A DNA stretch of 64,000 nt from Cohnella sp. OV330 (lineage in GTDB: Bacteria; Bacillota; Bacilli; Paenibacillales; Paenibacillaceae), in assembly GCF_900112065.1 (NCBI RefSeq), contig NZ_FOKE01000004.1:310001-374000 (forward strand). Reading direction: 5' to 3'. Made by a program: the position numbers and the translations under genes. Every line of letters starts with the position of its first letter. Position 1 is the first letter of the stretch. The notes below the pieces were generated by a model. That model saw only the letters and a list, made by a program, of their open reading frames with translations. It was not told where the DNA came from and did not search any database. Positions 24,656 to 34,016 of the stretch are shown one piece after another.

Positions 24656-25003
24656 TTAAATCCGATGCTGTCCGCTCTCCGCGAGAATCTCGTTTACGTC
24701 TTCGCGTACGCCGGGATCTTTGGAGACGATGCTCGCGATCTCTCCGAGGCTGTCCCGGTCGGAATTTCTAGACGCCGTTCTCTTGAGGCTTTCGTTTGCT
24801 TGTTCGCCTCTGCGTTCGACATGATCCGAGCCGAAGCGCATGTCAAACATTTTGCCGATCGCGCCTTCTTTCATGCCGAAGGAGCGGTTTTTAAGCTCGC
24901 GGCCGAGCATGCCGGCAGCGACGGACAACTTCGGACTGCGGCGAATCGCGACAGTCAGCGCCGCGCCCACGATGCCGCCTATGACGAACGTAGCCATCTT
25001 CAT
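24656..25003 (-). CDS. Small anchored protein of unknown function
   Basis: A 115-residue protein with a short hydrophobic N-terminus (MATFVIGGIVGAALTVAI) and a soluble, charged C-terminal part rich in Arg/Glu/Asp. ATG at 25003 has an AGGAGG ribosome binding site. It is transcribed divergently from the polysaccharide deacetylase gene. The general layout recalls YtxH-like proteins, but no diagnostic motif is visible. Confidence 0.65.
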   Translation of the reverse strand: MKMATFVIGGIVGAALTVAIRRSPKLSVAAGMLGRELKNRSFGMKEGAIGKMFDMRFGSDHVERRGEQANESLKRTASRNSDRDSLGEIASIVSKDPGVREDVNEILAESGQHRI

Positions 25004-25176
25004 GCTATCGCCTCCTCTACACGATTTTTGACCGCTGGTAAGCCTAACGCGAATCCACGCTTAGTTTGGCCTGCGCGAACCGTGTCATCCCGCTTAAATT
25101 CAGGAAGAAGATTGGACGCCTCGGGCGGCGGGTATGGTACAATCGTTAGAAGCTTCAGCTCAGCCGAAAGGAAGTC

Positions 25177-26073
25177 ATGCACATGCCTAAAACCGCCAAA
25201 GGCTGGTGCGCCGCCGGCGTGCTGGCCGTCGCTCTGACCGCATGCGGCGGCAACGGGGACGGGGAGGCATCGCCTTCCGCCGTTCCGACCGCAGCTTCAA
25301 CGCCGGCGCCCGCCTTGACAGCGTCCCCGAAGACGCCTGCTGCAGACCCGTCGCCTACCGCGTCTCCATCCGCCACGCCTTCGCCCTCGCCTTCTTCGAC
25401 CGCGCCGGCAACGCCGCAGTCCGCCGAGAAGACGTACAAGATGAACAAAAATTACGATATCGTGCCGATCGACAAATCCGCGAACAGCGCAAAAGTCGTG
25501 CTTCTGACATTCGACGACGGTCCGAAGGACGAAAAAACGCTGAAGCCGATCCTCGATACGTTGGATAAACATCATGCCAAAGCGATCTTTTTCGTCAACG
25601 GCTACCGGGTCAAGGCGCACCCGGAGCTGCTCAAAGAGATTGACCGGCGCGGCCAAACGATCGGCAACCATTCGTACGAGCATATCCTGCTCGGCAAAGA
25701 AAACGCCGAATCGATCAAAGCGCAGATCGGGAAGGTCCAGGATATCGTCGAAGCGACGGTAGGCAAGCGCCCCGTGTTCTTCCGGCCGCCCAACGCTTCC
25801 GCGAACGACGACGTACACAAGATCGCGGCCGACAACGGACTCCTGTTCATGACTTGGTCGAACGGATCGTTGGACTGGACGATGTCCGGCACGAAAATCA
25901 AAGACAAAACGAAGGCGATCATCGATAACGTGACGGATCAGCTCCATGCGGGCAGCAACATTTTAATGCATGAGCTATCCTGGACGGCCGATGCGCTGGA
26001 CCAGCTGCTGACTACGCTGGAAGGCAAGGGGTACGCATTCGTCGACCCTGCGGCCATCGACACCGGCTTCTGA
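25177..26073 (+). CDS. Polysaccharide deacetylase family lipoprotein
   Basis: A 298-residue lipoprotein: lipobox ALTACG, a low-complexity Pro/Ser/Thr/Ala linker (residues about 30-85), then a NodB deacetylase domain. Metal and catalytic motifs: TFDDGP (residues about 110-115), H-S-Y-E-H (GNHSYEH), FFRPP and a late LMHE. It would remove acetyl groups from cell-wall or other GlcNAc polymers. ATG at 25177 follows GAAAGGAAG. It is one of the few plus-strand genes. Confidence 0.9.
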   Translation: MHMPKTAKGWCAAGVLAVALTACGGNGDGEASPSAVPTAASTPAPALTASPKTPAADPSPTASPSATPSPSPSSTAPATPQSAEKTYKMNKNYDIVPIDKSANSAKVVLLTFDDGPKDEKTLKPILDTLDKHHAKAIFFVNGYRVKAHPELLKEIDRRGQTIGNHSYEHILLGKENAESIKAQIGKVQDIVEATVGKRPVFFRPPNASANDDVHKIAADNGLLFMTWSNGSLDWTMSGTKIKDKTKAIIDNVTDQLHAGSNILMHELSWTADALDQLLTTLEGKGYAFVDPAAIDTGF

Positions 26074-26080
26074 ACTTAAA

Positions 26081-26132
26081 AGCGACGCCTTTCCGTTTCG
26101 ATGAATCGATCGGAGGCGCCGCTCTTTTTTTT
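26081..26132. terminator. Bidirectional terminator between convergent genes
   Basis: Stem AGCGACGCCT/AGGCGCCGCT with T-runs on both sides (TTTTTTTT on the plus strand, CTTTTAAG on the minus strand). It serves the deacetylase gene (+) and the 101-residue membrane protein gene (-). Confidence 0.85.
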
Positions 26133-26436
26133 AAACTGCGGAATAATGCTCGTATCCCCACCAGAGCAAAAAGCCGACAAGCCCCGAGAACAAGGCGAGC
26201 AGCAAGCGGTAAAACCATTTGCTGTAGCTTTTGCGGGCCGACGGATGCACGGCCGCCCTGGGCGGCATGCCGGTCTCGGGCAATCCCGATGCGGCCGCGG
26301 CTTCCGCAATCGCGAGCTCCAGCTGTTCGATCGACAGCGGTTCGCGATCGGCGACTTCCTTCTCGTCCGGCGACAACGCATGTCGCTTGGCTTCTACGTA
26401 TTTATCCCATGCTGTCGGAAGACGCTCCTCGCTCAT
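26131..26436 (-). CDS. C-tail-anchored small protein of unknown function
   Basis: A 101-residue protein with an acidic soluble N-terminus and a single C-terminal transmembrane helix (residues about 74-96, KWFYRLLLALFSGLVGFLLW). Its ATG at 26436 overlaps the CPBP gene stop codon (TAATG), so the two are translationally coupled. No known domain was recognised. Confidence 0.7.
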   Translation of the reverse strand: MSEERLPTAWDKYVEAKRHALSPDEKEVADREPLSIEQLELAIAEAAAASGLPETGMPPRAAVHPSARKSYSKWFYRLLLALFSGLVGFLLWWGYEHYSAV

Positions 26437-27032
26437 TACTCCTCTTCCCTCCGGTACCGAATGATGATCCCCATCGTCAGATCGACTAAAAAGTGGGTAA
26501 AAATGGGTGCCCAAATCGTTCCCGTGAACGTCATCAGCCAGCCAAGGCCGTAGCTGATGGCGAATACCATGCCCGTCGGAATCCAGTGTCGAAGGTATCT
26601 GACGTGAATGGCGGCGAATACGATGCTCGTCCAATAAGGTCCGAAGGCATGCTGGATCGCCCCGCGGAACAATAATTCTTCGCAAATGCTGACGACCGCG
26701 CACAGCAGCGCGATGTGCCACAACGGCCGATTGCGGAAGATTCGCTCGTTGACGCCGCCGTCGTCCTTCGCTTCGTCCGGTATCCACCGGGATATGCCGA
26801 TGTCGAACGCGACCACAAGCGCGGCCAAGCCGGCCGCCCAATAGAGAAACGACGGCGGACCTTGAAAGCGGAATATTTCCAATATATTCTGCCCCTGAAA
26901 AAACGCCCAGGCCAATCCGATAATGAAAGTAAGCGCCTGCGTGGCGTACAAATTGATGAGCAGCATCTTATCGCTGAGTTCGTCTACGGTCACTTTTCTT
27001 AGTTTAATGTTTTTGATGTCGAATTTACGCAT
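26436..27032 (-). CDS. CPBP family intramembrane metalloprotease
   Basis: A 198-residue polytopic protein with the ABI/CPBP (CAAX-protease-like) motifs: EELLFRG (EExxxR) near residue 118, a histidine in FAAIHVRY, and FTHFLVDLTMG near the end. The substrate is unknown; relatives process prenylated proteins or bacteriocin-related peptides. A divergent plus-strand gene begins about 95 bases away. Confidence 0.85.
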   Translation of the reverse strand: MRKFDIKNIKLRKVTVDELSDKMLLINLYATQALTFIIGLAWAFFQGQNILEIFRFQGPPSFLYWAAGLAALVVAFDIGISRWIPDEAKDDGGVNERIFRNRPLWHIALLCAVVSICEELLFRGAIQHAFGPYWTSIVFAAIHVRYLRHWIPTGMVFAISYGLGWLMTFTGTIWAPIFTHFLVDLTMGIIIRYRREEE

Positions 27033-27126
27033 GTTACCTCGTCTGATGTAAATTTTTGTTATGTACGTATGCTAATCATTTCCTTATACTTAAATTAATC
27101 ATGTCGATCTACACAAGGAGTCTTAA

Positions 27127-28050
27127 ATGGAAAAACGTCTCTCACGAACGGACCTGATCTTCGCCCTGGGCTTTTTGTTTTTTCTGATCGTCGCGATCGC
27201 CGCCTTCTTCAGCGGCGTCAAAGTCGGCACCGACCGTACGGAAGCGCTCTACGCGAAGCCGGCCGGCGCCCAGGCGTCCAAAGCGGCCGAATCTCCCAAT
27301 GCGTATTCCCAGCAGGATCTCGTATCCTTCTATCATAACGTATTTCAGCCGCATCGGGAATGGATGGCCGAGTGGTCCGCGGCCCGCACGCGCTGGCAGT
27401 CGGACGATACTGTCGATCGAGCTTCCTCGCTGAAGGAGCTGGCGAAGCTGGCGGCGAGCAAGTACAACGAGTCTAAAGTGACGACGGTATCCAGCCTGAC
27501 GCCCGGTCTCATGAACGCGCAGAACAATTATTTGAAGAGCCTGAAGCTGTATGAGAGCAGCTTCGGACAGCTCGCGGCGCATGCCAACGAAGGTTCGGCC
27601 GCAGAAGCGCTCGCGCGCGTCTCCAAAGACGCTTACTTTACCGAGGCGGTCCGGCTCGGACTGCTCGCGCAAAGCCAATACTACGACTCGATGCTCAAGT
27701 GGGGCGCCACGGTCAATTTGTCCTTGCCCGACGCCTATGAGCTGCCGAACGTGCTCGCGAACACGGAATGGTCCAAGCTCCCGCTGCTGGTCAAGAACAC
27801 GGTGACCGCGCAGTACATGTTCTTAAACCGAGCCCAGTACGATTACTTGCCGCAGGACCTGACCGCGAGGATCGACCAATTCATCAATTCGGGCCAAGCC
27901 GCCAAGATGAAACAAAAAACGATCCGTTCGATCGTCGACATGCTCAACAGCACGGACGCGATTCGCAGCGGGGACTATTTGTCCCTTAAATCCAGGTATT
28001 ACGCCAAGGAGCTCGTGCCGCTGCTGCCCTTCTTCTCTTCGGACACGTAA
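27127..28050 (+). CDS. Membrane-anchored helical protein of unknown function
   Basis: A 307-residue protein with an N-terminal signal anchor (residues about 9-30, IFALGFLFFLIVAIAAFF) and a long, mostly helical extracellular part. AAGGAG precedes the ATG at 27127. No recognised catalytic motif. It is divergent from the CPBP gene and upstream of serA in the same direction. Confidence 0.7.
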   Translation: MEKRLSRTDLIFALGFLFFLIVAIAAFFSGVKVGTDRTEALYAKPAGAQASKAAESPNAYSQQDLVSFYHNVFQPHREWMAEWSAARTRWQSDDTVDRASSLKELAKLAASKYNESKVTTVSSLTPGLMNAQNNYLKSLKLYESSFGQLAAHANEGSAAEALARVSKDAYFTEAVRLGLLAQSQYYDSMLKWGATVNLSLPDAYELPNVLANTEWSKLPLLVKNTVTAQYMFLNRAQYDYLPQDLTARIDQFINSGQAAKMKQKTIRSIVDMLNSTDAIRSGDYLSLKSRYYAKELVPLLPFFSSDT

Positions 28051-28089
28051 TATTACGTCGAACGGGCAGCGATTGTTCCACATTTTCCA

Positions 28090-28119
28090 TTGCATTTTCA
28101 AGTCGCGTTGCTTTACAAT
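28090..28119 (+). promoter_or_regulatory. Putative sigma-A promoter of serA
   Basis: TTGCAT, 18-base spacer, TACAAT on the plus strand, about 115 bases before serA and upstream of a terminator-like hairpin. Confidence 0.5.
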
Positions 28120-28142
28120 AAGAATCGCCGCTTTTACGAGAT

Positions 28143-28195
28143 CACCCTCAAAACGCTGTTGGTCCGGTAGGGCCGCGGGGGTTTTAGGGTGTTTT
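28143..28195 (+). terminator. Terminator-like hairpin in the serA leader
   Basis: CACCCTcAAAAC pairs with GTTTTAGGGTG, enclosing an inner stem GGTCC/GGGCC, and is followed by TTTTC. It could end the upstream transcript, but it lies between the candidate serA promoter and its start codon and so could attenuate serA. Confidence 0.5.
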
Positions 28196-28232
28196 CTATA
28201 TATTCATCACTTCGTAGTACAGGGGGATTACT

Positions 28233-29825
28233 ATGTTTAAAGTGTTGGTATCGGATCCGATCAGCGATCTCGGCATCTCGCTCCTCGTCGAGGCAAGCGA
28301 TATTTCCATCGATAAGAAAACCGGTCTGTCCGAAGACGAACTCGTCGCCATCATCGGCGAATACGACGCGCTGCTCGTACGCAGCCAGACTCGCGTCACC
28401 GAGCGGATCATGACCGCGGGCAAGTCGCTTAAGGTCATCGGCCGCGCCGGCGTCGGCGTGGACAATATCGACCTCGACGCCGCCACGAAGCGCGGCATCG
28501 TCGTCATCAACGCGCCGGACGGCAACACGATCACGACCTGCGAGCATACGTTCGCGATGATGATGGCGCTCGCTCGCCACATCCCTCAAGCCTACGCCAA
28601 GACGATCGGCGGCGAATGGGACCGCAAGTCGTTCGTCGGCGTCGAGCTTCGCAACAAGACGCTGGGCGTACTCGGCATGGGCCGGATCGGCAGCGAAGTC
28701 GCGGCGCGCGCCAAGGCGTTCGGCATGAACGTGCTCGGCTATGACCCGTTCCTTACCGAAGAACGCGCAGACAAGCTGGGCGTGACGCTGGCCACCGTCG
28801 ACGAGGTCGTGCGCGGAGCCGACTTCATCACCGTCCACACCCCGCTGACGCCCGAGACTCGCCATATGATCGGCAAAGCGCAGTTCGAAGTCATTAAGCC
28901 CGGCGTACGGATCGTCAACTGTGCGCGCGGCGGCATCATCGACGAGCAAGCGCTGATCGAAGCCATCGATGCGGGACGCGTCGCGGGCGCCGCCTTCGAC
29001 GTATTCGAGGAGGAGCCGCCTGCAGCCGACCATCCGTTCCTGAAGCACCCCAAGGTCATCGTCACCCCCCATCTTGGCGCTTCTACGGTCGAGGCCCAAG
29101 AAAACGTCGCGATCGACGTTTCCGAGCAGCTGCTGCACATCTTGAGAAACGAACCGTATAAAAACGCCGTCAACATGCCCCCTGTACCCGGCGACCTGCT
29201 TGCGAAGCTCGAGCCGTACTTCACGCTCGCCCGCAAGCTCGGAAGCTTCGCCGCGCAAATTACCGATGGTCCGGTCAAGGAGATCAACGTCTCTTATGCC
29301 GGCGAACTGGCCGACGTAGACACGCAGCCTTTGACGCGTCAAGTCGTACAAGGCGTGCTCGCCCATCACCTCGGCTCCGACCAAGTGAATGCGGTCAACG
29401 CCATGCACTTGGCCAAGATGCGCGAAGTCAACATCGTCACCACTAAGTCCCAGGCAGCCAAGGGTTTCACCAACCTGGTGACGGTCACGCTGAAAACCGG
29501 CCGCGAAGAACGCTCCGCCGCGGGCGCTCTGCTTAATGGCTTCGGTCCACGCATCACGCAAATCGATAAGTATCCGGTCGACGTCGAATCGCAAGGTCAC
29601 CTGGTGCTGATCTCTCACCACGATAAGCCAGGTATCATCGGCCGCGTCGGCACGCTGCTCGGCACGAACGACGTCAACATCGCGACGATGCAGGTCGGCC
29701 GGAAGATCGTCGGCGGTGCCGCTATCATGGTGCTCGGCGTCGACAAAGCCGTTCCGAAGGACGTTCTGTCGCAGCTCGAAGAACTGCCGGACCTCAACTC
29801 GGCCAAGGAAATTCAGCTTATCTAA
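28233..29825 (+). CDS. serA: D-3-phosphoglycerate dehydrogenase
   Basis: A 530-residue enzyme starting serine synthesis from 3-phosphoglycerate. NAD-binding GMGRIGSEVA lies near residue 149, NCARGG near residue 230 and the catalytic histidine is in TPHLGAST. The C-terminal part contains the intervening domain and an ACT domain (LVLISHHDKPGIIGRVGTLL) that usually binds serine for feedback control. GGGGG lies 6 bases before the ATG. Transcription appears monocistronic with a strong terminator. Confidence 0.98.
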   Translation: MFKVLVSDPISDLGISLLVEASDISIDKKTGLSEDELVAIIGEYDALLVRSQTRVTERIMTAGKSLKVIGRAGVGVDNIDLDAATKRGIVVINAPDGNTITTCEHTFAMMMALARHIPQAYAKTIGGEWDRKSFVGVELRNKTLGVLGMGRIGSEVAARAKAFGMNVLGYDPFLTEERADKLGVTLATVDEVVRGADFITVHTPLTPETRHMIGKAQFEVIKPGVRIVNCARGGIIDEQALIEAIDAGRVAGAAFDVFEEEPPAADHPFLKHPKVIVTPHLGASTVEAQENVAIDVSEQLLHILRNEPYKNAVNMPPVPGDLLAKLEPYFTLARKLGSFAAQITDGPVKEINVSYAGELADVDTQPLTRQVVQGVLAHHLGSDQVNAVNAMHLAKMREVNIVTTKSQAAKGFTNLVTVTLKTGREERSAAGALLNGFGPRITQIDKYPVDVESQGHLVLISHHDKPGIIGRVGTLLGTNDVNIATMQVGRKIVGGAAIMVLGVDKAVPKDVLSQLEELPDLNSAKEIQLI

Positions 29826-29837
29826 CGCTTCACGATT

Positions 29838-29873
29838 AAAGACCGCCAGGCGATTGCGCCTGGCGGTCTTTTG
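29838..29873 (+). terminator. Intrinsic terminator of serA
   Basis: Perfect stem AAAGACCGCCAGGCG/CGCCTGGCGGTCTTT ending in TTTTG on the plus strand. Confidence 0.92.
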
Positions 29874-29877
29874 CGGT

Positions 29878-30474
29878 TCAGACGGTAAACGAGATCGTCT
29901 TTTCTATCGGTTCTTTTTGGAATGGCTTGGCGTGCGCGGTAAAATGGAACGTAACGCCGGTCAGGTCGTCCGGCAATGCAGGGCTGACGATATATTCTTG
30001 AAAAAGGTGGCTGCCTGAGCTGCCGCCGTCGGCCTTCCTGCAGTCATAGCCTGCACCGACTTCAAGCTCGTAGAAGGTGCGGATACGCATTTCCAAAGAC
30101 GCGGAAGTCTCGCTGGCATCGACATGCATGGTAACCGCGCTCGCATTGACGTACTGTCGAACGGAAGCTAAGGTGTATAACTCCCCACCAAGCTCCTGCG
30201 ACAACAAGACCGGAATATATTTCCTAAATCCCTCCGGCTCGACGACTGGCCTGAATACCGATTCGTTCATCAGCAATCCGAACACCGACTTGAGAAAATC
30301 CTCGTACAGTCCCAATTCGCGCGCACGTTGTTCGACCCATTCCAGCGGCGGGAATCCGGCATGACCCCCCGATATTTCCTTTCGGTCCTTCAGAAGCCGG
30401 CATAACTGCTCGTCGATCGCTATTACGCGCTCGTCATAATGATCCGTAGGGCGCTCGAATAGCATTCGTTTCAT
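29878..30474 (-). CDS. Conserved protein of unknown function
   Basis: A 198-residue protein. The N-terminal part (ERVIAIDEQLCRLLKDRKEI) resembles the helix pattern of chorismate mutase-like folds, followed by GGHAGFPPLEWVEQRA and a beta-rich C-terminal half. The active-site residues of chorismate mutase cannot be confirmed, so no enzyme activity is assigned. It is transcribed from the end of serA towards resE as a separate unit. Confidence 0.65.
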   Translation of the reverse strand: MKRMLFERPTDHYDERVIAIDEQLCRLLKDRKEISGGHAGFPPLEWVEQRARELGLYEDFLKSVFGLLMNESVFRPVVEPEGFRKYIPVLLSQELGGELYTLASVRQYVNASAVTMHVDASETSASLEMRIRTFYELEVGAGYDCRKADGGSSGSHLFQEYIVSPALPDDLTGVTFHFTAHAKPFQKEPIEKTISFTV

Positions 30475-30555
30475 GTATCCATCGTCTCCCGGCTTGGATT
30501 TGAAATTTATTGAATCGATGTTGGTCGATCCGCCAAAAGTTCGTCTCGTTCGCCG

Positions 30556-31986
30556 CTATTCCCCTGCCGGAAGCAGCAGCTTGAACTCGGTCCCTTCTCC
30601 AAGCGCGCTCGATACGCGGATCGTGCCTTCGTGCGCCTCGACCAGGTTGCGGACGATCGCAAGACCCAGTCCCGTTCCGACCTTGGAGTCGCGCTTGCGC
30701 GCCTTGTCCGCCTTGTAAAAGCGTTCGAAGATGTACGGAAGGTCCTCTGTTGGGATGCCCTCGCCTTCGTCCTTGACGACAATCTCGATTTGTCTCGCGC
30801 CTTTGTCGCCGAGCTTCGTGCACGCGCTGAGCGTGACGGACGCGCCTGACGCCGTGTGGCGCAGCGCATTGTCGAGCAGATTGGTGAGCACCTGCTCGAG
30901 CCGATCGGGATCGGCGCGCCGGAGAAGCAGGCCGCTGTCCTCGCCGGAACGAATCAGCTCGATACCCCGTTCCTTCGCCAGCGCCGAAAACTTCCGTTGT
31001 ACGCGCTGCAGCAGCGCGTTCACGTCGACCTCCTGCATCGTCATGTCCAAATAACCGGCCTCCAGGCGCGCAAGGTCGAGCAAATCCTTCACTAGCCTGC
31101 CCATACGCAGCGATTCGTCGTGTATGACCTGAACCAATTCGCGCCGCTCCTCGGGCGTCTGAGCAATATCGTCGAGCAGCGCCTCGCTGTAGCCCTGCAC
31201 CATCGCGACAGGCGTCCGGATTTCGTGCGACACGTTGGCGACGAAGTCCTTGCGCATCTTGTCGACCCTGAACTCTTCGGTCACGTCGCGCAGCACCGCG
31301 ACCGCTCCGCCGCCGCTGCCTTCGCCGGAGGCCACCGGCGTCATGACGACCGACCATACGCCGCTTTGCACGTGGATTTTGCCGGTGTGCGTCGTGCCTT
31401 TGGAGATGAGCGTATTATAAATGTCGCGGAGCGGATCCGGCACGGTCTCCCGTTCGTCCGCTTCTCCCTCGTCTTCCCATTTAAGGCCGCGCCAAATGTC
31501 GAGCAGGTGCTGTCCCTCCGGATTCGTCAGCTTGACCCTGCCGTTCGCGTCGAACAGCAGCACCGCGTCGCTCATGCTGCGCAGAACGCCGTCGAGCTGA
31601 TCGCGTTCGTGCTGGATGTCTCGGATGAGCGTGTTGAGCTCGGAGGCCATCTGGTTGAAGCTGTTGGCCAGCTCGCCGATCTCGTCCCAGGAGCGGACGA
31701 CGAGTCGCGTCGAATACTCGCCCTGCGCGACCCGGTTCGCGGCCTGCTTCATCTCCCGCAGCGGCTGCGTAATCTTCGTGAGCAAGAAAAACGCGAAGAA
31801 CGTCGTAAGCAAGAAGCCTACGGCGCCCGAATAAATGAATAGATGCTTGATCTCGGCCAGCGAGTCCTCGCTGACCGTCACGTCGACGATCTTCAAAAGG
31901 AACAAGCCGACCGTCGAGATGACGACGGCGACCAGCAGGATGATCGTCAGCCACAGCTTGCCGACTACGGTTCTCCAGATCGCCAT
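30556..31986 (-). CDS. resE: Sensor histidine kinase ResE
   Basis: A 476-residue kinase with two transmembrane segments (about residues 9-30 and 50-70), a HAMP linker, a PAS-like domain (about residues 130-230), HisKA with the phospho-acceptor His in FVANVSHEIRTP, and a GHKL domain (NLLDNALRH, DEGEGIP, GTGLGLAIV). In Bacillus ResE senses oxygen limitation or nitric oxide. It starts 4 bases after resD. The extracellular loop is short, typical of PAS-dependent intracellular sensing. Confidence 0.94.
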   Translation of the reverse strand: MAIWRTVVGKLWLTIILLVAVVISTVGLFLLKIVDVTVSEDSLAEIKHLFIYSGAVGFLLTTFFAFFLLTKITQPLREMKQAANRVAQGEYSTRLVVRSWDEIGELANSFNQMASELNTLIRDIQHERDQLDGVLRSMSDAVLLFDANGRVKLTNPEGQHLLDIWRGLKWEDEGEADERETVPDPLRDIYNTLISKGTTHTGKIHVQSGVWSVVMTPVASGEGSGGGAVAVLRDVTEEFRVDKMRKDFVANVSHEIRTPVAMVQGYSEALLDDIAQTPEERRELVQVIHDESLRMGRLVKDLLDLARLEAGYLDMTMQEVDVNALLQRVQRKFSALAKERGIELIRSGEDSGLLLRRADPDRLEQVLTNLLDNALRHTASGASVTLSACTKLGDKGARQIEIVVKDEGEGIPTEDLPYIFERFYKADKARKRDSKVGTGLGLAIVRNLVEAHEGTIRVSSALGEGTEFKLLLPAGE

Positions 31987-31989
31987 CGC

Positions 31990-32703
31990 TTACTTGGCGA
32001 CCTCGAGCTTGTAGCCGACGCCCCATACGGTCGTGATCATCGCGGCGGCTTCGGTCGAGACGCGGTTCAGCTTTTCGCGCAGCCGCTTGACATGCGTATC
32101 GACCGTGCGCAGATCCCCGAAAAAGTCGTAGTTCCAGACATCCTTCAGCAGATCTTCGCGGGAAAACACTTTGTCCGGCGAACTCGCCAAATAGTGGAGC
32201 AGCTCGTACTCCTTGGGCGTCAGGTTCACTTCTTGTCCGCCGGCGGTGACGCGATGCGCGTCATGCTCGATGACCAGATGCGGGAACACGATATTGTTGC
32301 TCGTATTGAGCTCCTTGGACAAGAAGGCGGTGGCGGACGATCTCCGCAAGATCGCCTTGATGCGGAAGATAACCTCGCGCGGGCTGAACGGCTTGACGAC
32401 ATAATCGTCGGCGCCGGCTTCGAAGCCCTGGACGCGGTTCACTTCTTCTCCCTTCGCCGTCAGCATGATGACCGGCGTTGCCTTGGATTGGCGCAGTCGG
32501 GAGCATACCTCCATGCCGTCGATGCCGGGCAGCATCAGGTCGAGCACAATCAAGTCGTACTCTTCCTCGAGTGCCAGCTTGAGCGCAGTCTCGCCGTCCT
32601 CGGCTTCTTCGATGACATAGCCTTCCTTTTCCAAATACATGCGCAGCAGGCGACGGATGCGTTCCTCGTCGTCCACCACCAGTATGCGATTTCCGGCGCT
32701 CAT
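31990..32703 (-). CDS. resD: Response regulator ResD
   Basis: A 237-residue OmpR-type regulator. The receiver has acidic residues in VDDEERIR, phospho-acceptor Asp54 in LDLMLPGIDG and the KPF lysine, followed by a winged-helix C-terminal domain (DLRTVDTHVKRLREKL). It controls respiration and cytochrome genes with ResE. ATG at 32703 follows AAAGGGG. Operon order resA-B-C-D-E is the Bacillus order. Confidence 0.95.
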   Translation of the reverse strand: MSAGNRILVVDDEERIRRLLRMYLEKEGYVIEEAEDGETALKLALEEEYDLIVLDLMLPGIDGMEVCSRLRQSKATPVIMLTAKGEEVNRVQGFEAGADDYVVKPFSPREVIFRIKAILRRSSATAFLSKELNTSNNIVFPHLVIEHDAHRVTAGGQEVNLTPKEYELLHYLASSPDKVFSREDLLKDVWNYDFFGDLRTVDTHVKRLREKLNRVSTEAAAMITTVWGVGYKLEVAK

Positions 32704-32756
32704 TATAGGGTTCGGCCCCTTTCTTCACATTAACTCAGCTGTCCTTAGTATAACGG

Positions 32757-34016
32757 TTATACGCCTGCGTAGGAATGCAGGCCGGCTATGACGAGATTGA
32801 CGCCGATCAGCGTGAACAGCACCACGATAAAGCCGATGACCGCAAGCCATGCCGACCGGGTACCTTGCCAGCCTCTGGAGAGCCGCAGGTGAAGATAGGC
32901 GCTGTAGAACAGCCAGGTGATAAGCGCCCATACTTCCTTCGGATCCCAGCCCCAGAATCTCGACCAGGCGATCTGCGCCCAGATCATCGCGAAGATGAGC
33001 GCGCCGAGCGTAAATACCGGGAACCCGATCGCGATCGCCCGGTAACTGATCTCGTCGAGATCCTCCGGATCGATGTCGGACAGATGCGGATGGATGACGG
33101 CTGCGATCGGCTTGCGCGCGATCAGCCGCAGGAGGCCGTACAGGATCGCGCCGGACAGCAGCGACCAGATAACGGTGTTCAGCTTGCGACCCGCGTTGAC
33201 GCCGTTCATCCAGGACGGCGCTTCGAACAGCGGATCCTTGATGCCGAGATACGGCTGCATGGACAGCTTTTCGCTATTGTAAGGCGCCACGATCGGCGGC
33301 AGGCCGTATTCGACCGTCTGCGTAACGCTATTCTCGACGCCCTGCTGATTGATGCTCACTTTCTCCTGCTGGAACTTGGCTTCGTAGCCGCCTCCGCGGA
33401 AGGCAAATACGGACACGAGGAAGCCGATGATCACGACCATGAAAAACAGGACGAACTCGACCCATCGCTGCTCGCGGCGGCCGGCTTTGTCGGTTCGCGA
33501 GAAGTCGATGACGCGCAGCAGCTGCACGAGCGCGGCGGCGAAGCCGACCGCGAAGAACGCTTCGCCCGTGGCGGCCGTCGTCACGTGAATTTTAAGCCAG
33601 TAGCTGTTGAGCGCCGGGATGAGCGGCTGCACTTCCGACGGGAACACGGCCGCATACGCGATGATGATGACGACGAGCGGGATGGCGAACGCGCCGAGCA
33701 GGTTGTTGCGGTAGATCAGGTGGACGATGATGAAGGCGAAGACGATCGCCATCGCCAGGAACGTCATGAACTCGTACATATTGCTCGTCGGGATATGGCC
33801 GCCGCCCTTCCAGCGGGTGAAAAAGAAGGTCAGGTGGCATACCCAGCCGGCAACCGCCAGAATGAAGCCGAAGCGGCCCCAACGGCGATTGTGGAGCTCG
33901 GGCTCCCGGTTGCTCCAGCGCTTGCCCGCCACCGCGATCGCATAGCAGATGAACGAAGCGCAGTAAAGGTAAAAGGCGGCCTGGAATGCGGTGCTGCTGA
34001 TATCAAGCCAGTTCAA
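32757..34016 (-). CDS. resC: Cytochrome c biogenesis protein ResC (CcsA family)
   Basis: A 419-residue polytopic membrane protein with the haem-handling tryptophan-rich motif SRFWGWDPKEVWALITW near residue 358 and conserved histidines on outer loops. With ResB it forms the system II cytochrome c synthase. It overlaps the resB stop by 4 bases. Confidence 0.96.
   Translation of the reverse strand: MNWLDISSTAFQAAFYLYCASFICYAIAVAGKRWSNREPELHNRRWGRFGFILAVAGWVCHLTFFFTRWKGGGHIPTSNMYEFMTFLAMAIVFAFIIVHLIYRNNLLGAFAIPLVVIIIAYAAVFPSEVQPLIPALNSYWLKIHVTTAATGEAFFAVGFAAALVQLLRVIDFSRTDKAGRREQRWVEFVLFFMVVIIGFLVSVFAFRGGGYEAKFQQEKVSINQQGVENSVTQTVEYGLPPIVAPYNSEKLSMQPYLGIKDPLFEAPSWMNGVNAGRKLNTVIWSLLSGAILYGLLRLIARKPIAAVIHPHLSDIDPEDLDEISYRAIAIGFPVFTLGALIFAMIWAQIAWSRFWGWDPKEVWALITWLFYSAYLHLRLSRGWQGTRSAWLAVIGFIVVLFTLIGVNLVIAGLHSYAGV

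Noticed and set aside
28051-28232. T-box or known riboswitch in front of serA
   Set aside because: No T-box sequence AGGGUGGNACCGCG or other conserved aptamer core is present; only a hairpin is seen.
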